Shown here in pieces: positions 21,465-32,707 of a DNA stretch of 64,000 bases. Source of the DNA: Eublepharis macularius. Taxonomy: Eukaryota; Chordata; Lepidosauria; Squamata; Eublepharidae. The notes below the pieces were generated by a model. That model saw only the letters and a list, made by a program, of their open reading frames with translations. It did no database searches and was not told the origin of the DNA. Position numbers and translations under genes: made by a program. The stretch is taken from assembly GCF_028583425.1 (NCBI RefSeq), contig NC_072793.1:99681689-99745688 (forward strand), given 5' to 3'. Position 1 is the stretch's first letter. Each line of letters starts with the position of its first letter.

Positions 21465-21830
21465 TGATCTGACCACACCATCAATCCATGCTTTTTTAAC
21501 TTCACATTTGGACTACTGAACCAAGAAATTGCAGCTAGTTCAGAATGTAGCAGCCCAATTATTGTCAGGGACAGGTGAACGGGAACATAACTTGGCTGTC
21601 TTAAAACAGCTACATTGGCTGCCAGTTTCTTTACAAGTTAAATTCATGGTGTTGGTTATGACCTTTAAACCTCCATTTACTAGGATCCACATATCTAAAG
21701 GACTATCTCTTCCCATATGTCCCCATGCACCAAATATGGCCTTAGGCTATAAACCAAGGGCATGCATTGAATTACTGTCTGAAAAAGGCTTCAGTTTGGA
21801 CCTATAAGCTACTTATTAACCTGAACTTTC
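21465..21830 (+). mobile_element. L2/CR1-type LINE fragment, plus strand
   Basis: The frame reads LTSHLDY then QLVQNVAAQLLSG and LKQLHWLPVSLQVKFMVL, the conserved block after the RT of L2/CR1 LINEs (LDYCN...QLVQNAAAR...LHWLPV). It lies in opposite orientation to the fragment on its left, so these are two insertions or an inversion. Confidence 0.8.
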
Positions 21831-22500
21831 CAGTACTATTTTTATTGTTGTATTTTATTTCAATTTCCAATACACACACATCCGTTGTCCATTTTTAAGT
21901 TCCTAAATATGAAAACATAAAACAATTAAATTTCAGTTCTCTACATATGCATCCAATGTTGTGTTTTTATTTTCTCAATATCTAATGAAAGTAAGCCAAG
22001 AGCTGACAAATGTAATGAATGTTTGTTTTCCTCCCTTTACTCTTACAAGGTTGGTTAAACATTATTTACATTTTAACTGTTCCATATGACAATCCCATGA
22101 GATAGCTCAGTACATTATAGGTGTAATCCATCAAATGCTGTTCCTGCACAACTCCAGTTCAGATGAATCCAGGATGCACAGGGATAATGCTTGGGTGATT
22201 GCCATTTCAAAGCCATTCACTCTCCTGGCACAACTTTAGAGTACTGGATACCTCCCTGAACGAATTCTCCATGTGGCTCAGAGCAATGTTTCTAGTCTTA
22301 CTCACTTCAGTGAACCTTTCCCAATCAGACCAAGGGGCAAACATGTCAGCTCACTCTGTGAGAGTATTGGATGCAAGCTAAACTAACCATGCTTCTATAT
22401 CTGTCATACTTTGGATGGCTTATAAATCCACCTGTATCACTCCCTGCTCCACACACACCTTTAGCAATCTCTGCCTCCCTTGGAGTGAGGCTCAGTATGA
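21831..22500. other. No recognisable gene
   Basis: AT-rich. Short frames only, no repeat termini that I can define. Confidence 0.4.
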
Positions 22501-23640
22501 GATTTAGCTCAGACCAGCAGGAAAATGGTGGCTCATGGTTCGTGAAAAGTGACAGACCACGAACCATGAACTGTCAGGTTATGGGTGACAGGATATGGTA
22601 GACAGATCCCTGTACCATTGCTACAAGAAGTCCAAGCACTTGGTTAAATGGTTTTATTCAGAAATCAAATCATTTCCATACATATGTCCATAGGATTACT
22701 CAGAAGCAAGAAAGTATCTAAGCAGTATATGTTCTTTGACAGGAATAGAAACTTGAAGAAAGTACATCTCCAAATACCCAATCATTCCCCCCTCCCACCT
22801 AAACCACAGGTTTGCGCGGGAAATGTTCTGGGAATTTCTTCCAGGGTTTATACATAAGCCTAGACAGGACAAAAGACATAAGATTAAACTGTAACATTTC
22901 AGACAGTGCAAGGTCGCTTCTGGGAGTTTCAAAGGAAGGAGATAAGCAGCAGCAGCGCCAGGGTTTTTGGCACCTGCGGCCGGCCGGCTGAGCGCCCATG
23001 CCCGCGCACACACGCACTGGCCTGTGTGATGATGTCACATGTGACATCATCACGGGTGCGTGCACACCGCCAGCCCGATTGCTGTGGCGGGTGGCTGGGA
23101 TGGCACGCAGGTGGCCTCCGAGATCTCCTGCTCAGTTTCCCTGCGCCGCTGCAGATGCCCGGCCAGGAGAGTGTTCTGGTCGTGGTGGCAACGACTTGGG
23201 GTGGGAGGGTAGGAGGCTGCAGGTCCGTGGTGCGTGCTCCCGCCCCCCATGCCTCCTCCGGCACCCCCTCCGGCACCCCCGCACCCTGAGGCCACCGCCT
23301 ACCTGGCCTCAATGGGCGTGCCGGCCCTGGAGATAAGACAGCTGTGTTCTTAGGATGCTTGTGAAATGAAAGTGATGGTTAAGGCATTTGCAAAATGACA
23401 TTAAGGTAAAGCATTAGCAATGGTTCAGTATTAGCATTGGCATGGATGGGGCTCAGACATGACACAAACCACATGAATTTACAAACAGCAAGAAAAGTTT
23501 CAAACTTTCCACCCAGCTGCTTTTTTCACCCAATGGGAGGAGGAGGAGGGTTTGTCAGAAATGGGCTCTGATGAACTGCTTGTTCGTGAACCATGAACCA
23601 GCTTGGTTCCTATTTCAGTTCATGCCCATCTCTAGTCTGG
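22501..23640. repeat. Unclassified repeat cluster
   Basis: Both ends carry related 'gttcgtg...gaaccatgaac' palindromic blocks (22536-22572 and 23580-23600), as in non-autonomous DNA elements. Between them, 22600-22900 on the minus strand has AATAAA and a GT-rich end that could be the 3' part of an old terminal repeat. 22930-23330 is GC-rich (over 60% by eye) with mirror ORFs on both strands and no protein I recognise. Confidence 0.4.
23026..23053. repeat. Perfect 28-bp palindrome with two CRE-like half sites
   Basis: GTGATGATGTCACA and its exact reverse complement meet at CACATGTG. It contains TGATGTCA and TGACATCA (CREB/ATF-like) around an E-box CACATGTG. Likely part of the repeat cluster around it. 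Confidence 0.8.
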
Positions 23641-25344
23641 GCTCCTGCTCTCAAGACTGAGTTCTAGAGGATGGAGAGGCAAAGCAAACACCCAAGGGAA
23701 TGCACAGCCAGTAAGAAGCTTAGAAAGTTCACTGGTGTTGGATCTGGACAAGCAGCGATCTTGGAGTGATATACAAGGAGAAGCCTGAAACAAAGGGCTT
23801 AAGTAATCTTGTTGGAAGTGTGTATCTCCAGGCCTTGTCCCCCCTGGAAATAACTGCTAAAGGGGCAGTGCTTGATTCATGATGAATGTATTCTGGTGGG
23901 GCTGAAATGCCTCTTGCCTCTTCTAGGATCAGTGGGCACATGGAGAAGCATCCTTTGGACTGCTGATGGTTCTGGGTCAAAGAGCAAAGGAAAAGCTACC
24001 TTCTTGGGATCAGTGGATGCAGGTATCTCCATCCTTTGTGACTCCTACTGCTGTCCTGTGACAGTTTCATGCTAAGTGGTACTCTCAGAAATGGTTTGTG
24101 GTTCTATGCTTTGCTGTCTTTGGTGTCTTCAGACTCAGATAAAGACTGGACAGAGCCCTAGGTCATGATGAAAGGTGAACAAAAGACATAATAATGGAAA
24201 TCAAAACTGGACTAACAGGAGATGGAGTTAAATGGTGATTCCTTAGACATAGCTCCACTGAAGGTTGATTCTCTTCAATGGTCAAGAAGAATTAAAGATT
24301 TCAGCTCTCAAATTCCCCCAAGGGTTGCTCCTATTTGATGGTGGTTCTGAGATCCATCTTAAAGACAGCAGCTCCATTGTGGAAGTACCATGAACAAGAG
24401 GGAGGAGCAGATGGAAGTGTTCAGTTGTTTCTGGAAACAATATATTTCCCCAAGCCAATTGCTAGATATTTATTTAACATTTATTTGATGCAGCTAAAAT
24501 GTTTGAAAAATTCTGCCTCTGTGATTTAAACATGCATAGGACTTCTTCAAAATCACTATAAATCTGAGTCTGGAGACTCCAGTGTACAAATACACTTGGA
24601 GAAATTGTGATTATTAAAAAAAAAAGAGTTTAACGTAAGCAGCTTGAAACTAGCAAACAATGAGTCAACGCTAGTTGCCACTAACGTTTAGGATATTGGT
24701 TTCATGTCTATAAAACTCCCTTCTGCAATTTTATTATAACATGTCCACTACCGCTGTGCTAAAATTGTTCCAGCTTGGAATTTTAGTGTGAACAGAGGAA
24801 TTATCACAAGGGGTGAAGACTTAACAATTTCACAACCACTTCCCCCATTTTCACCATTTTTGTGTTGCTTTCCTGTCTTAGCACTATTTTTAGAATCCCA
24901 TTGATGGAAAGAAAGCTATCCAGATTGTGGGTTCTGTGAATAGATTTTAAAAACAAAACAAAACAATGGTACTAGAGAAAGGAGCACTTAATAGGGTGCA
25001 CCATGGGAGACAGGTGGGAACTGGAGGCTGCAGAGCAATCATTTGTCCTCTTTCACATACAACCCTGAAAGAAAAAAGCTGTCGAAACAGGGAAACATTG
25101 CATGGGGGAGAAAATGTTCATGAAACATGCCCATTTCTGTTTCTGGTCAGTACCACTGTTCACACCAGCACTGTGGCCTTTAACAGCAGCAAAAAATGGC
25201 TATAATTTTTAAGATATTATGAAAAGCAAAGATGTTTTGAAATTTTACTGAAGTCGTGATTAGATGTCAAAAATGCTCAGATGTTTAACAACGTACATAC
25301 ACATTCTGAATGTGAAGTTTTTTTTAGTGCTGTCTCAATTTCTA
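23641..25344. other. No recognisable gene
   Basis: Short frames without motifs and no clear repeat boundaries. Confidence 0.4.
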
Positions 25345-25503
25345 AGTGCCAAACTAGATGCAACACTTTTGTTGTGGCCACCATAGGGATGCCGCCACCA
25401 TTTTAAAGTGGTTTTAAAATGCTGTGAGGGCACAATCCTGATTGGTCCTGCAGTACAGGGGGCTGGGGCACTCTCCCTCCCATTCCTTTTAAAGTGCTGA
25501 AAT
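25345..25503 (+). mobile_element. Old DNA element, left part, split by L1
   Basis: It begins 'agtgccaaactagatgcaac' and shares 'ccattttaaagtg' and 'attggtcctgcag' in inverted orientation with 35230-35440, beyond the L1. The two halves therefore look like the inverted ends of one non-autonomous DNA element into which the L1 inserted. Confidence 0.5.
25490..25503 (+). repeat. L1 target-site duplication, left copy
   Basis: taaagtgctgaaat; the right copy at 34957-34970 differs at one position. Confidence 0.75.
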
Positions 25504-25698
25504 GGGGGGGGGGAGTGAGCACGCAAATGGTGGCAGCTTAGAGCTGGAGCTCCCAAACCTGACTCTCCCTCCAATGCTATTACAAGCACCTATTGAGCCA
25601 AATAAATATTAAAAAACAAGAAGCGAAATGGGGAAAGCAATGGGAACAAAAAGAAAGCAATCGACCAGTGATTCCCCGCAAGTGAGTCGAGCTCAGTG

Positions 25699-26517
25699 AT
25701 GGGCCCTGGAAAACACAAAGCCTCTAAAATGGTTTCTGAGCAGGCTGATTATGCAAATGACAAAGATCTGCTAACAAAAAATGACTTTTCTGAAATGATG
25801 ATACTCTTGGAGCAGAAAATCGCCCAAAAACTACATCAAATAATAGATCCTGTGAAAGCCCAGTTAAAGGAAATTAAAAAATCACTAAAAGAAACATCCA
25901 AAACAGCATATACTGCCCTAGAACTGGGAATAACTTTACAGGAAGAAATTAAAACTCTGCAAGCCTCAGAAGAAACCAAGCAAAATAAACTTCTTGATTT
26001 GGATTTGACCCTCAGGCAAAATAATTTAAAATTTGGGGGACTAGAAGAATCTGTGGAAAACTCCTCTGAAGTTTCTGTTTTTCTTTCTACATGGCTAGCA
26101 TCTGTATGGGACCTAGAAAAAAGTGTTGCTCCTATTATAATAAGATATTTCCACTTGGGTCCAAAGCCTGACTCAAGATCCAGATATCTCAGAGATGTAA
26201 TAGCTCAATTCCTCCATACATGCACAAAACAGAAAATCTTTAGACTTGCACAACAAAGAAATGGTCTCAAATATAATGAGAAAAAAATAGAAGTGTATCA
26301 AGATTTACCCCCAGAAATCTTGCAAAAGAGAAAAAAACCCATAACACAAAACCTTACTGAAGCAAATGTCAGATATAGATGGAACAGTGCATCCAAACAG
26401 CAAGTACATCAGAATAGGATCCTGTATCAAGCTCACGATGAAGCATCAGGCAAAACTTTTCTTGAATCTTTAAATTTAAATACATCCATGGAAGATAAAG
26501 AACAAAGTGCTACCTGA
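25699..26517 (+). CDS. L1 ORF1 protein
   Basis: 272 residues from ATG 25699. Residues about 30-110 are coiled-coil (LLEQKIAQKLHQIIDPVKAQ). The RRM-like core follows with LRQNNLKFGGL and later RSRYLRDVIAQFL, and the C-terminal domain has KKIEVYQDLPPEILQKRK and NVRYRWNS, all hallmarks of L1 ORF1p (trimeric RNA chaperone that coats L1 RNA). The C-terminus is intact. It is unusual that ORF1 stays open while ORF2 downstream is broken many times. An upstream ATG at about 25629 gives a frame that does not continue into this one. Confidence 0.85.
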   Translation: MGPGKHKASKMVSEQADYANDKDLLTKNDFSEMMILLEQKIAQKLHQIIDPVKAQLKEIKKSLKETSKTAYTALELGITLQEEIKTLQASEETKQNKLLDLDLTLRQNNLKFGGLEESVENSSEVSVFLSTWLASVWDLEKSVAPIIIRYFHLGPKPDSRSRYLRDVIAQFLHTCTKQKIFRLAQQRNGLKYNEKKIEVYQDLPPEILQKRKKPITQNLTEANVRYRWNSASKQQVHQNRILYQAHDEASGKTFLESLNLNTSMEDKEQSAT

Positions 26518-26652
26518 ACATCGACTACAACTCAAATACCAGATGAAAACCTGAAACTCTGTTGGACTTTTCAATGCACAACATCTTTAAAAAAGGGTAC
26601 TTTACTCTACTTTATCAACATTATCTTATAAAAGGAGGGCGAGTAAGATTTA

Positions 26653-26740
26653 CAGAGCAATCCTATGCAGAGTTACTCCAGTCTAAGCCCATTGACCTCA
26701 ATGGACTTAGACTGGAGTAACTCTGCATAGGATTGCACTG
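26653..26740. mobile_element. 88-bp palindromic Harbinger-type MITE
   Basis: Starts cagagcaatcctatgcagag and ends with the near-perfect complement ...ataggattgcactg. The arms are about 43 bp with two mismatches and almost no loop. TTA at 26650-26652 and 26741-26743 is a 3-bp target duplication typical of PIF/Harbinger. It lies between L1 ORF1 and ORF2. Confidence 0.85.
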
Positions 26741-27289
26741 TTAGTTTATTTTGTCTCCCAACAATAAGACTTATGGTTAGACTAAGGGGTATACCTAAGT
26801 CTATCTGATTTGGATCAGATTTCCACAAAACTACCTTATAATAGAGGTTTAAATTTTTTTGAATAATTATATCCAGTTAAATTGTGTTATTACTATTTAA
26901 TTTTTAGAGTGTTATATAAATTTAAAAGGGGGGGAGCCTTAAAATAAGCTAATTCTTATCAAGAAATTAAGATAATTATAGATCAGTAATAGGGTGGGTA
27001 GTAGGGAATTTGGGGGAAGGGTGTAAGAGAAATGGGAGAAAGGTATACAAGAAGTTGGGGCTGTTTTGTTTACTGGTTAAAGTTATTGATCAAAGTTATA
27101 TTACATACAATTTTTTCTCACCAAATGCTGTAACTCAGGTACAGAGGTATGTAAACAGAAAAGGATTCTTATTCAAATCTGATAGCTCAAAAAGAATTGT
27201 ATAATATGATAATCAAAAATACAAAAAAATGGCTCATCATTATAAAACAAATCGATAATCAACTAGAGGAAATCTATTTCTTAAAACAG

Positions 27290-28870
27290 TGTAATGTCAT
27301 CTCTAAAGGTTCTAATTTGGAACTGCAGGGGTTAAACAATGTTCTGATGCTTAGGAGAGTTTCAAAAGTTTTGTTTAAAGAATATCCACATTTTTTATTT
27401 TTGTAAGAAACTTATTATAGGTCAGTAGTAAAGCAAGAATTAAAAACAAACTGGTTTGCTCAAAAATTTTTCAGGCACCAGGTTCATTAAAAGCCGGGGG
27501 GGGGGACAATTCTAATTTCAAGAGGGATACCTTTTTAATGCCTTGAAACAAATAGTGACCCAAAAGGGAGAATACTCTTTATTAAGGATGAAATGGATGG
27601 AATCCCCTTGACTTTAGCATCATTATATGCCCCAAATACAAACAGATTAGATTTTATAAAGAATACTCTGGCAGAATTGGCTATATTCCAAAAAGGTGAG
27701 GTGCTTATAGGTTGCGATTTAAATCACATAATAAATCCAGAATAATAAATCTCATAAACACAGTTAAAAAAAACAACAAAAGGAAAATCTAAGTTAAGCA
27801 AAATTCTGGACCATTAGGATCTAGATGTTTTGCAAATATTAAATCCTGGATCAAAAGAATTTACTTATTTTTCACTGGCTCATCACATGTATACAAGGAT
27901 AGACTATATCTTAGCTTCCAAAATTTTAACCCAAATCCAAATGGCAGATATTGGGAACCAAATTTTATCAGGCTACTGATAAAATCAGTCTGAGGAATAA
28001 ATAAACTATCTGATGGGAAAGGTCCTAATTGGACCCTAAATAAAATGCTCCTATTAGATGAAAAGTTTTGTAAGGAAATCTCAGAAGAAACTGAAAACTA
28101 TTTTAAAATAAACTCTAACTGTGGAGTTTCCCAAGATATTATATGGGATGCATTTAGAACTGTAATAAGAGGCATACTGATATCAAAAGCAACAACATAT
28201 AAAAAATCTAGACAAAAAACTATCTTGGATATAAAAGCAAAAATAGACTCATTTGGAAAAAAGGCATATAAAACATGGGGGTAAAAAAAATACATAAATT
28301 GGATCTAGAGCGTAAAAACTAGAATTATTGGAAACTTCTAAAATTTAAAATATGGCATATCTAAAACAAAAATTCATAGTTAAAAATCCAAACTCTCTGA
28401 AATTGCTAAAATACAGAGTAAAAAAGAAAAAAATCTTCAGATCTTATATTCTTGATTACCCCCTCCCCTGGGAAATCTTTAACTACATCTAAAGATATAG
28501 CCCAATTGTTCTATGATTTTTATCAAAAATTATATAGATCTGAGACTACAAAAGAAACTTTAATAATTGAATATCTAAATAAAATAAATTTCAAAACTCA
28601 ACTCACATCAGAACATCTAGAATATCTTGATCAGCCTGTTACTAACACAGAAGTAGCCAGAGCAATCCAAAATCTTAAGAACAATAAAATGCCAGGCAGA
28701 GATGGCTTACCCATTAAGTTTTATTTAAAAATTCAAGTTACAGTTAATAGAACAGATAACAGAAACTTGTAATTATTTGATATTAAATGGGAGAGAAGCA
28801 AATATTATTGTAATCCCTAAGGAGGGTAAACATCTTGCTTTAACAGAATCTTATAGGCCCATATCTATCC
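27290..28870 (+). pseudogene. L1 ORF2, endonuclease and N-terminal RT part
   Basis: In shifting frames: LIWNCRGLNNVL (endonuclease start), SLYAPNTNRLDFIKN, VLIGCDLNHI, TRIDYILASK, then the linker and RT start NLKNNKMPGRDGLPIKFY, and NIIVIPKEGK with ESYRPISIL at the point of interruption. It is clearly L1-type APE endonuclease plus RT. Multiple stops and frame changes make it non-functional. The 3.3-kb GC-rich element cuts it right after RPISIL. Confidence 0.8.
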
Positions 28871-28873
28871 TAA
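28871..28873 (+). repeat. TAA target site of the GC-rich element
   Basis: The right-hand slot at 32201-32203 is cca, so one copy has mutated. Counting TAA once keeps the L1 frame reading ISILNHDLKIF across the insertion point. Confidence 0.55.
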
Positions 28874-29500
28874 CAGCGCAATCCTATGGCCGGCCCCAAC
28901 GCCGGCGTGCCTGCACAGACGGAGCAGTGGCGCCGCCAGGCCGTATCCTGTGCCAGCGAAGTGCAGCGGCGCCAGCCCCAGCAGCAGTGCAGAGATGCAA
29001 ATTGGGAGAACCAGAAAGCGTTGTGGGCGGGCTTGATGCGCGGCCACCGCCGGGCGCAGCCAAAGGGCGCTGTTCCCCACAAGCAGCAGGGGGAGGGGCC
29101 AGGATAGGCGCAGCCAATGGGCAGCACGCGATCCCGGCCAGGCCCCAGAGCAGCAGGCAAATCGCGCCCATGCCGGCAGACCACCCCGGCTCGTGCGTTG
29201 GGCGGGGCTCACAGTCGGGAAGGAGAGGGGTGGGCGTGGTCCGAGGAGCCTTTCCACCGTTTGCCCAACGCAGCGCCAAGTCCGTGGCGGCCGTGTCCAG
29301 AGAGGTTGGCATGGGACTGGAAGGTGCCCTGCCATGAGGAATCCAGGGCAGCAGCCAGTCCCGGCAGTAGGGAACAGCCACCAAGTCACGCCCAAGGGGA
29401 GGGTGGGCCTGAGGCCGCCACTAAGAGGCAGAAACAGCGGGCCCGCCCCATCCCCGTCCCAAGCCAAAGACCACAGACACCCGTTGCACAGAAATCAGCC

Positions 29501-29506
29501 TTTATT
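29501..29506 (-). terminator. Poly(A) signal inside the GC-rich element, minus strand
   Basis: AATAAA on the minus strand followed by 'ggctgatttctgtgcaacgg' and then 'gtgtctgtggtc', a GT-rich downstream element. It is a plausible transcript end within the GC-rich element. Confidence 0.35.
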
Positions 29507-30750
29507 ATTATACCATCCCACCTCCCCCAGCAGACGTGAGGAAGGGGAGGCGTGTAGGAGAGGGTGGGTGTCAAGGGACCATGGGGAGGCAGGGCTGGGC
29601 AGAGCCCATTTGGAAGGACAGGCAGCCAGGGGCCCATGACCAGGCCCGCGCTGACAGCGCATCCCTTCCAAAAGGGAGGGGGGGAAGAGAAGGATGCACA
29701 AGGACTGGCCAGGGGCCGCTCTGGCATGTCTTCCATATCGCCCTGACGCACCTGCCCTGCCTGGCATGCCGCCCTGAGTTGGGGTGCTCGCGCAACTTGC
29801 CATTGGGTGGGCCCTCCCCCTCCCCCTCCCCCCTCCCCCTCCCGGGGTCTGGGGTGGCTACTCAGCTTGCATGGCCCGGGCGGGGGGGGGGGGAAAGCAC
29901 TGTGGTAGCCAGCCAGGGGACCCCGGGCTTCTGCGTTTCGGCCACTTTGTGCGGGTGGCGTACTCCTCCACTGCCCCTGTGGGCGGGGCCAGCGGCCTGC
30001 CCTGCAGGATTGGTGGGGCTGTCAGCCTAGGAGTGGGTCCCCCCCCCCGCAAGGCAACGCAAGCGGCCACGGATGCTGAAAGCAGGAGACGGCGCCGGGC
30101 CAGGGCGGAGCCACGCGCAGCCTTGGACACACCCCACCCCTCCCAACAACCATGGCATGTTGGCGTGGGAGGCTGGCAACTGCCCCGCAGGATTGGATGT
30201 GAGGCGGGACACCGCGGGGTGGAGGGTGTTGGAATGACCAATAGGGCTGCCGCAGACACCTGAGGGGCTGGACCCACTTTGGGAGGCAGCCGCTCATGGG
30301 ACTTTGTTGCTGTGGCTGCGGCTGCAACGGGAGCGACCCTCCCCAGGCGCACGAGACCTCCTGCCTGGGATATGGCATCTGTCTGCCGCTACCCTAGTTT
30401 CTTCACTGATAGGGCAAGGGATCCAGTGAGCGGACTGTTTCCCGTGCCATCTCCCTCCCCCTTGCAGCAGCACCCCCGGCCACCCTCTCCCTGGCTTATT
30501 GGGTGCCAGCTGCTCGCCCTACCAGGGATCGAGCGCCCTCGGTGGCTCCCCCCTCCCCGCTGACATGCTGTGCCCCAACCCTCTACCTGACGTTACTGTG
30601 AGGGGAGGGAGGGGGCGGGGAGGCAGAACGGGGTCTGTCAGATACATTTGTGGCAATGTGCAGGTGGGGAGATGTGACGGGAGTGTTGGGGGAGGGGCAG
30701 AGGACGAAGTCAGGCTCGCAGACACAGAAAGCAGTTGTTTTACGACTCGT

Positions 30751-30756
30751 TTTATT
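30751..30756 (-). terminator. Second poly(A) signal inside the GC-rich element, minus strand
   Basis: AATAAA on the minus strand in 'cagtgcaataaaacgagtc', followed by T-rich sequence. Same orientation as the one at 29501, 1.25 kb away. Confidence 0.3.
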
Positions 30757-32203
30757 GCACTGGAACAAGTGGGCTTGTTTTTAGGCTAGCAAGGGAGCCG
30801 GGGAATTCTGCACAGCCCTCCTTCCCGCTCGGCGGGGCAGTGCTGAGATGCAGGCCGTGGCGCGAAAGTGCTTCCTGGGCTGCAGCCAACCCTCCGTCAG
30901 AGATGTTTGGGGAGGGAGGGAGGCGGGGGAGCAGCCCTGCCCTGGACGTGCCTGCGGGAGGAAAAGACACATGTGGGCTTTGCCTCGTTCCACTGGCAAG
31001 GCAAGCCCCACACTCCGCCATCCGGGAGGATGCACATAGTCGAGGGAAACAGCAACCAGCTGATGCACGGCAGTCTGGCGAGGATGCACTCGGCCTTGGC
31101 AAGCCTTTACCTTTAAGGGAGGAGTGAGCTGGTCATAACAAACACCTGGTCGCATGTGGTTTCTGGGGCGCCTGCCTCTGAGGCGGCCAGGGGCGGCCAT
31201 GGTCGCCCCCCACTCCTGCTGGGCCTCCCCCGAAGCGGCAAGTGAGCGGGTGGGGTCAGGTGAATGGGCGGTTTGCACTAATCCCCCCTCCCCTACCTCC
31301 ACCTCACCTGTCAGCGCTCCGTCAGTCAACATCAGGCGGGAATACCGGGGTCAGGGTACCTGCAAGGAAACGGGAGAGGCTGCTGTAAATTCGCCAAGTG
31401 TCACTCCCTTCTCTCACGGAAGGGTTAATTTGTTTGTGCTTAGTTGGAAGCAACTAGCTTGCATGAGTCCAGTTAGATGTTGAGTTGTTCTTCCTGTCAG
31501 GGTAAAAAGGGGGTTAGGCCAGACATTTGCACTTCTTCCCTTTTATGGGAAGTGCGCCCACTTTTTCGCAAAGTCCCCCGAGTGCATTCTGTGCCTGCCA
31601 CCGTGAATGCCCTCACCCCCGTTCGGTGTTCAAAGGGGCAACGCCACGCAGCACACGGACAGAGCCTCCGGCGACGTGCTCACTTACCTGAGGGTTTTGG
31701 CCGGCGCTGGCCGGATGTTTTGTAGGGCGCGGTCGCAGGTGATTGGGTGCGGAGAGGGGGGCTCGTCTAAGCCGGGCGTGCACGCTGATTGGTCCCCGGG
31801 ATAGTTCGCATCCTATGCTCCTTCGGGCCATGGAGGCGGGGCTGGGCGCTCGGAGAGGGGGCCGGTTTTTCGCCGTTCCATGAGTGCCTATGGGCTACGC
31901 CTACTTTTTCCGTGGCGTAGCTTTTTTGCGCCGCTGTGGGCGTTCCCGCTTCTGGAGGGGCTTAGGGAGCGGACTAACTCCGGCCCCACCCTCCCCTCAC
32001 GCCGGCGCAGGGCTCTACGCCACTCCTACGCCGCTGCCCCGGGCGCCTGAGGCTTGCGCCAGTGCAAGCCCGCCGGCGGGCCAGCGCCGCGTCCCAGCGC
32101 GGGCGGAGGGTGACTTACGTGGGCGTAAAGCCCAGATACGCGGTCGCAAGCCTTAGTTCGGTTCCTATTCACTTTCCCCGCCGTTCTTAGGATTGGGCTG
32201 CCA

Positions 32204-32707
32204 ATCATGATTTGAAAATATTTTCTACAATCAGAGCAAGACTGAACAAAATCATAGCCCAATATATACACAATGACAAATCAGGCTTTATTTCTGGCCA
32301 GAACCCTCACAGACAATAACAGAAAATCATTGAATATCATTAACCACTGTAGAACCAACCAAATAGAATCATTACTGAAAAAGGGTTCCATAAAGTAGAA
32401 ATTTTATTTTGAAAACTGTGCTAAAGCATATGGGATTTGGCTTAAATTTCTTAAGAACCATTGAATCTCCTATAGCACAGCTATGTATTAATAATTATAG
32501 AACAGACAATTTATTACTGATAAGAGATACAAGACAAGGTTGTCCCCTCTAACCTATTTTGTTTGCGATTTCAGTTGAACCTCTAGCACATGCAATACAT
32601 CAGGATCAAAATGTAAAGGAAATCACTATTGACTCAATGCCACATAAACTAAGCTTATTTGCAGACCATGTTGTCATTCACTTAATTGACCCAACAAAAT
32701 CCATAAA
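32204..32707 (+). pseudogene. L1 ORF2, middle RT part
   Basis: It resumes after the GC-rich insertion with DLKIFSTIRARLNKIIAQYI, then LFAISVEPLAHAIHQDQNV and KLSLFADH where L1 has FADD (the catalytic YxDD-type motif is damaged here), ending DPTKS at the LTR insertion. Several stops interrupt it. Confidence 0.75.

Larger units (their letters stand above)
28874..32200. mobile_element. 3.3-kb GC-rich element with Harbinger-type ends
   Basis: The left end cagcgcaatcctatgg and right end ...cttaggattgggctg are inverted repeats, and they match the termini of the 88-bp MITE at 26653. The interior is very GC- and CpG-rich, in sharp contrast to the AT-rich L1 on both sides. Long ORFs on both strands overlap as expected in GC-rich sequence, and none shows a transposase (DDE) or other known domain. 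Best read as a large non-autonomous Harbinger-type element that has picked up GC-rich DNA. A captured host CpG island is an alternative. Confidence 0.7.

Noticed and set aside
22906-23336. 127-codon frames on both strands
   Set aside because: Mirror ORFs in GC-rich repeat DNA; no protein family.
28865-31832. Many overlapping ORFs of 100-200 codons on both strands in the GC-rich block
   Set aside because: Stop codons are rare in GC-rich sequence; the ORFs overlap on both strands, are Pro/Ala/Gly/Arg-rich and show no domain. They are composition effects.
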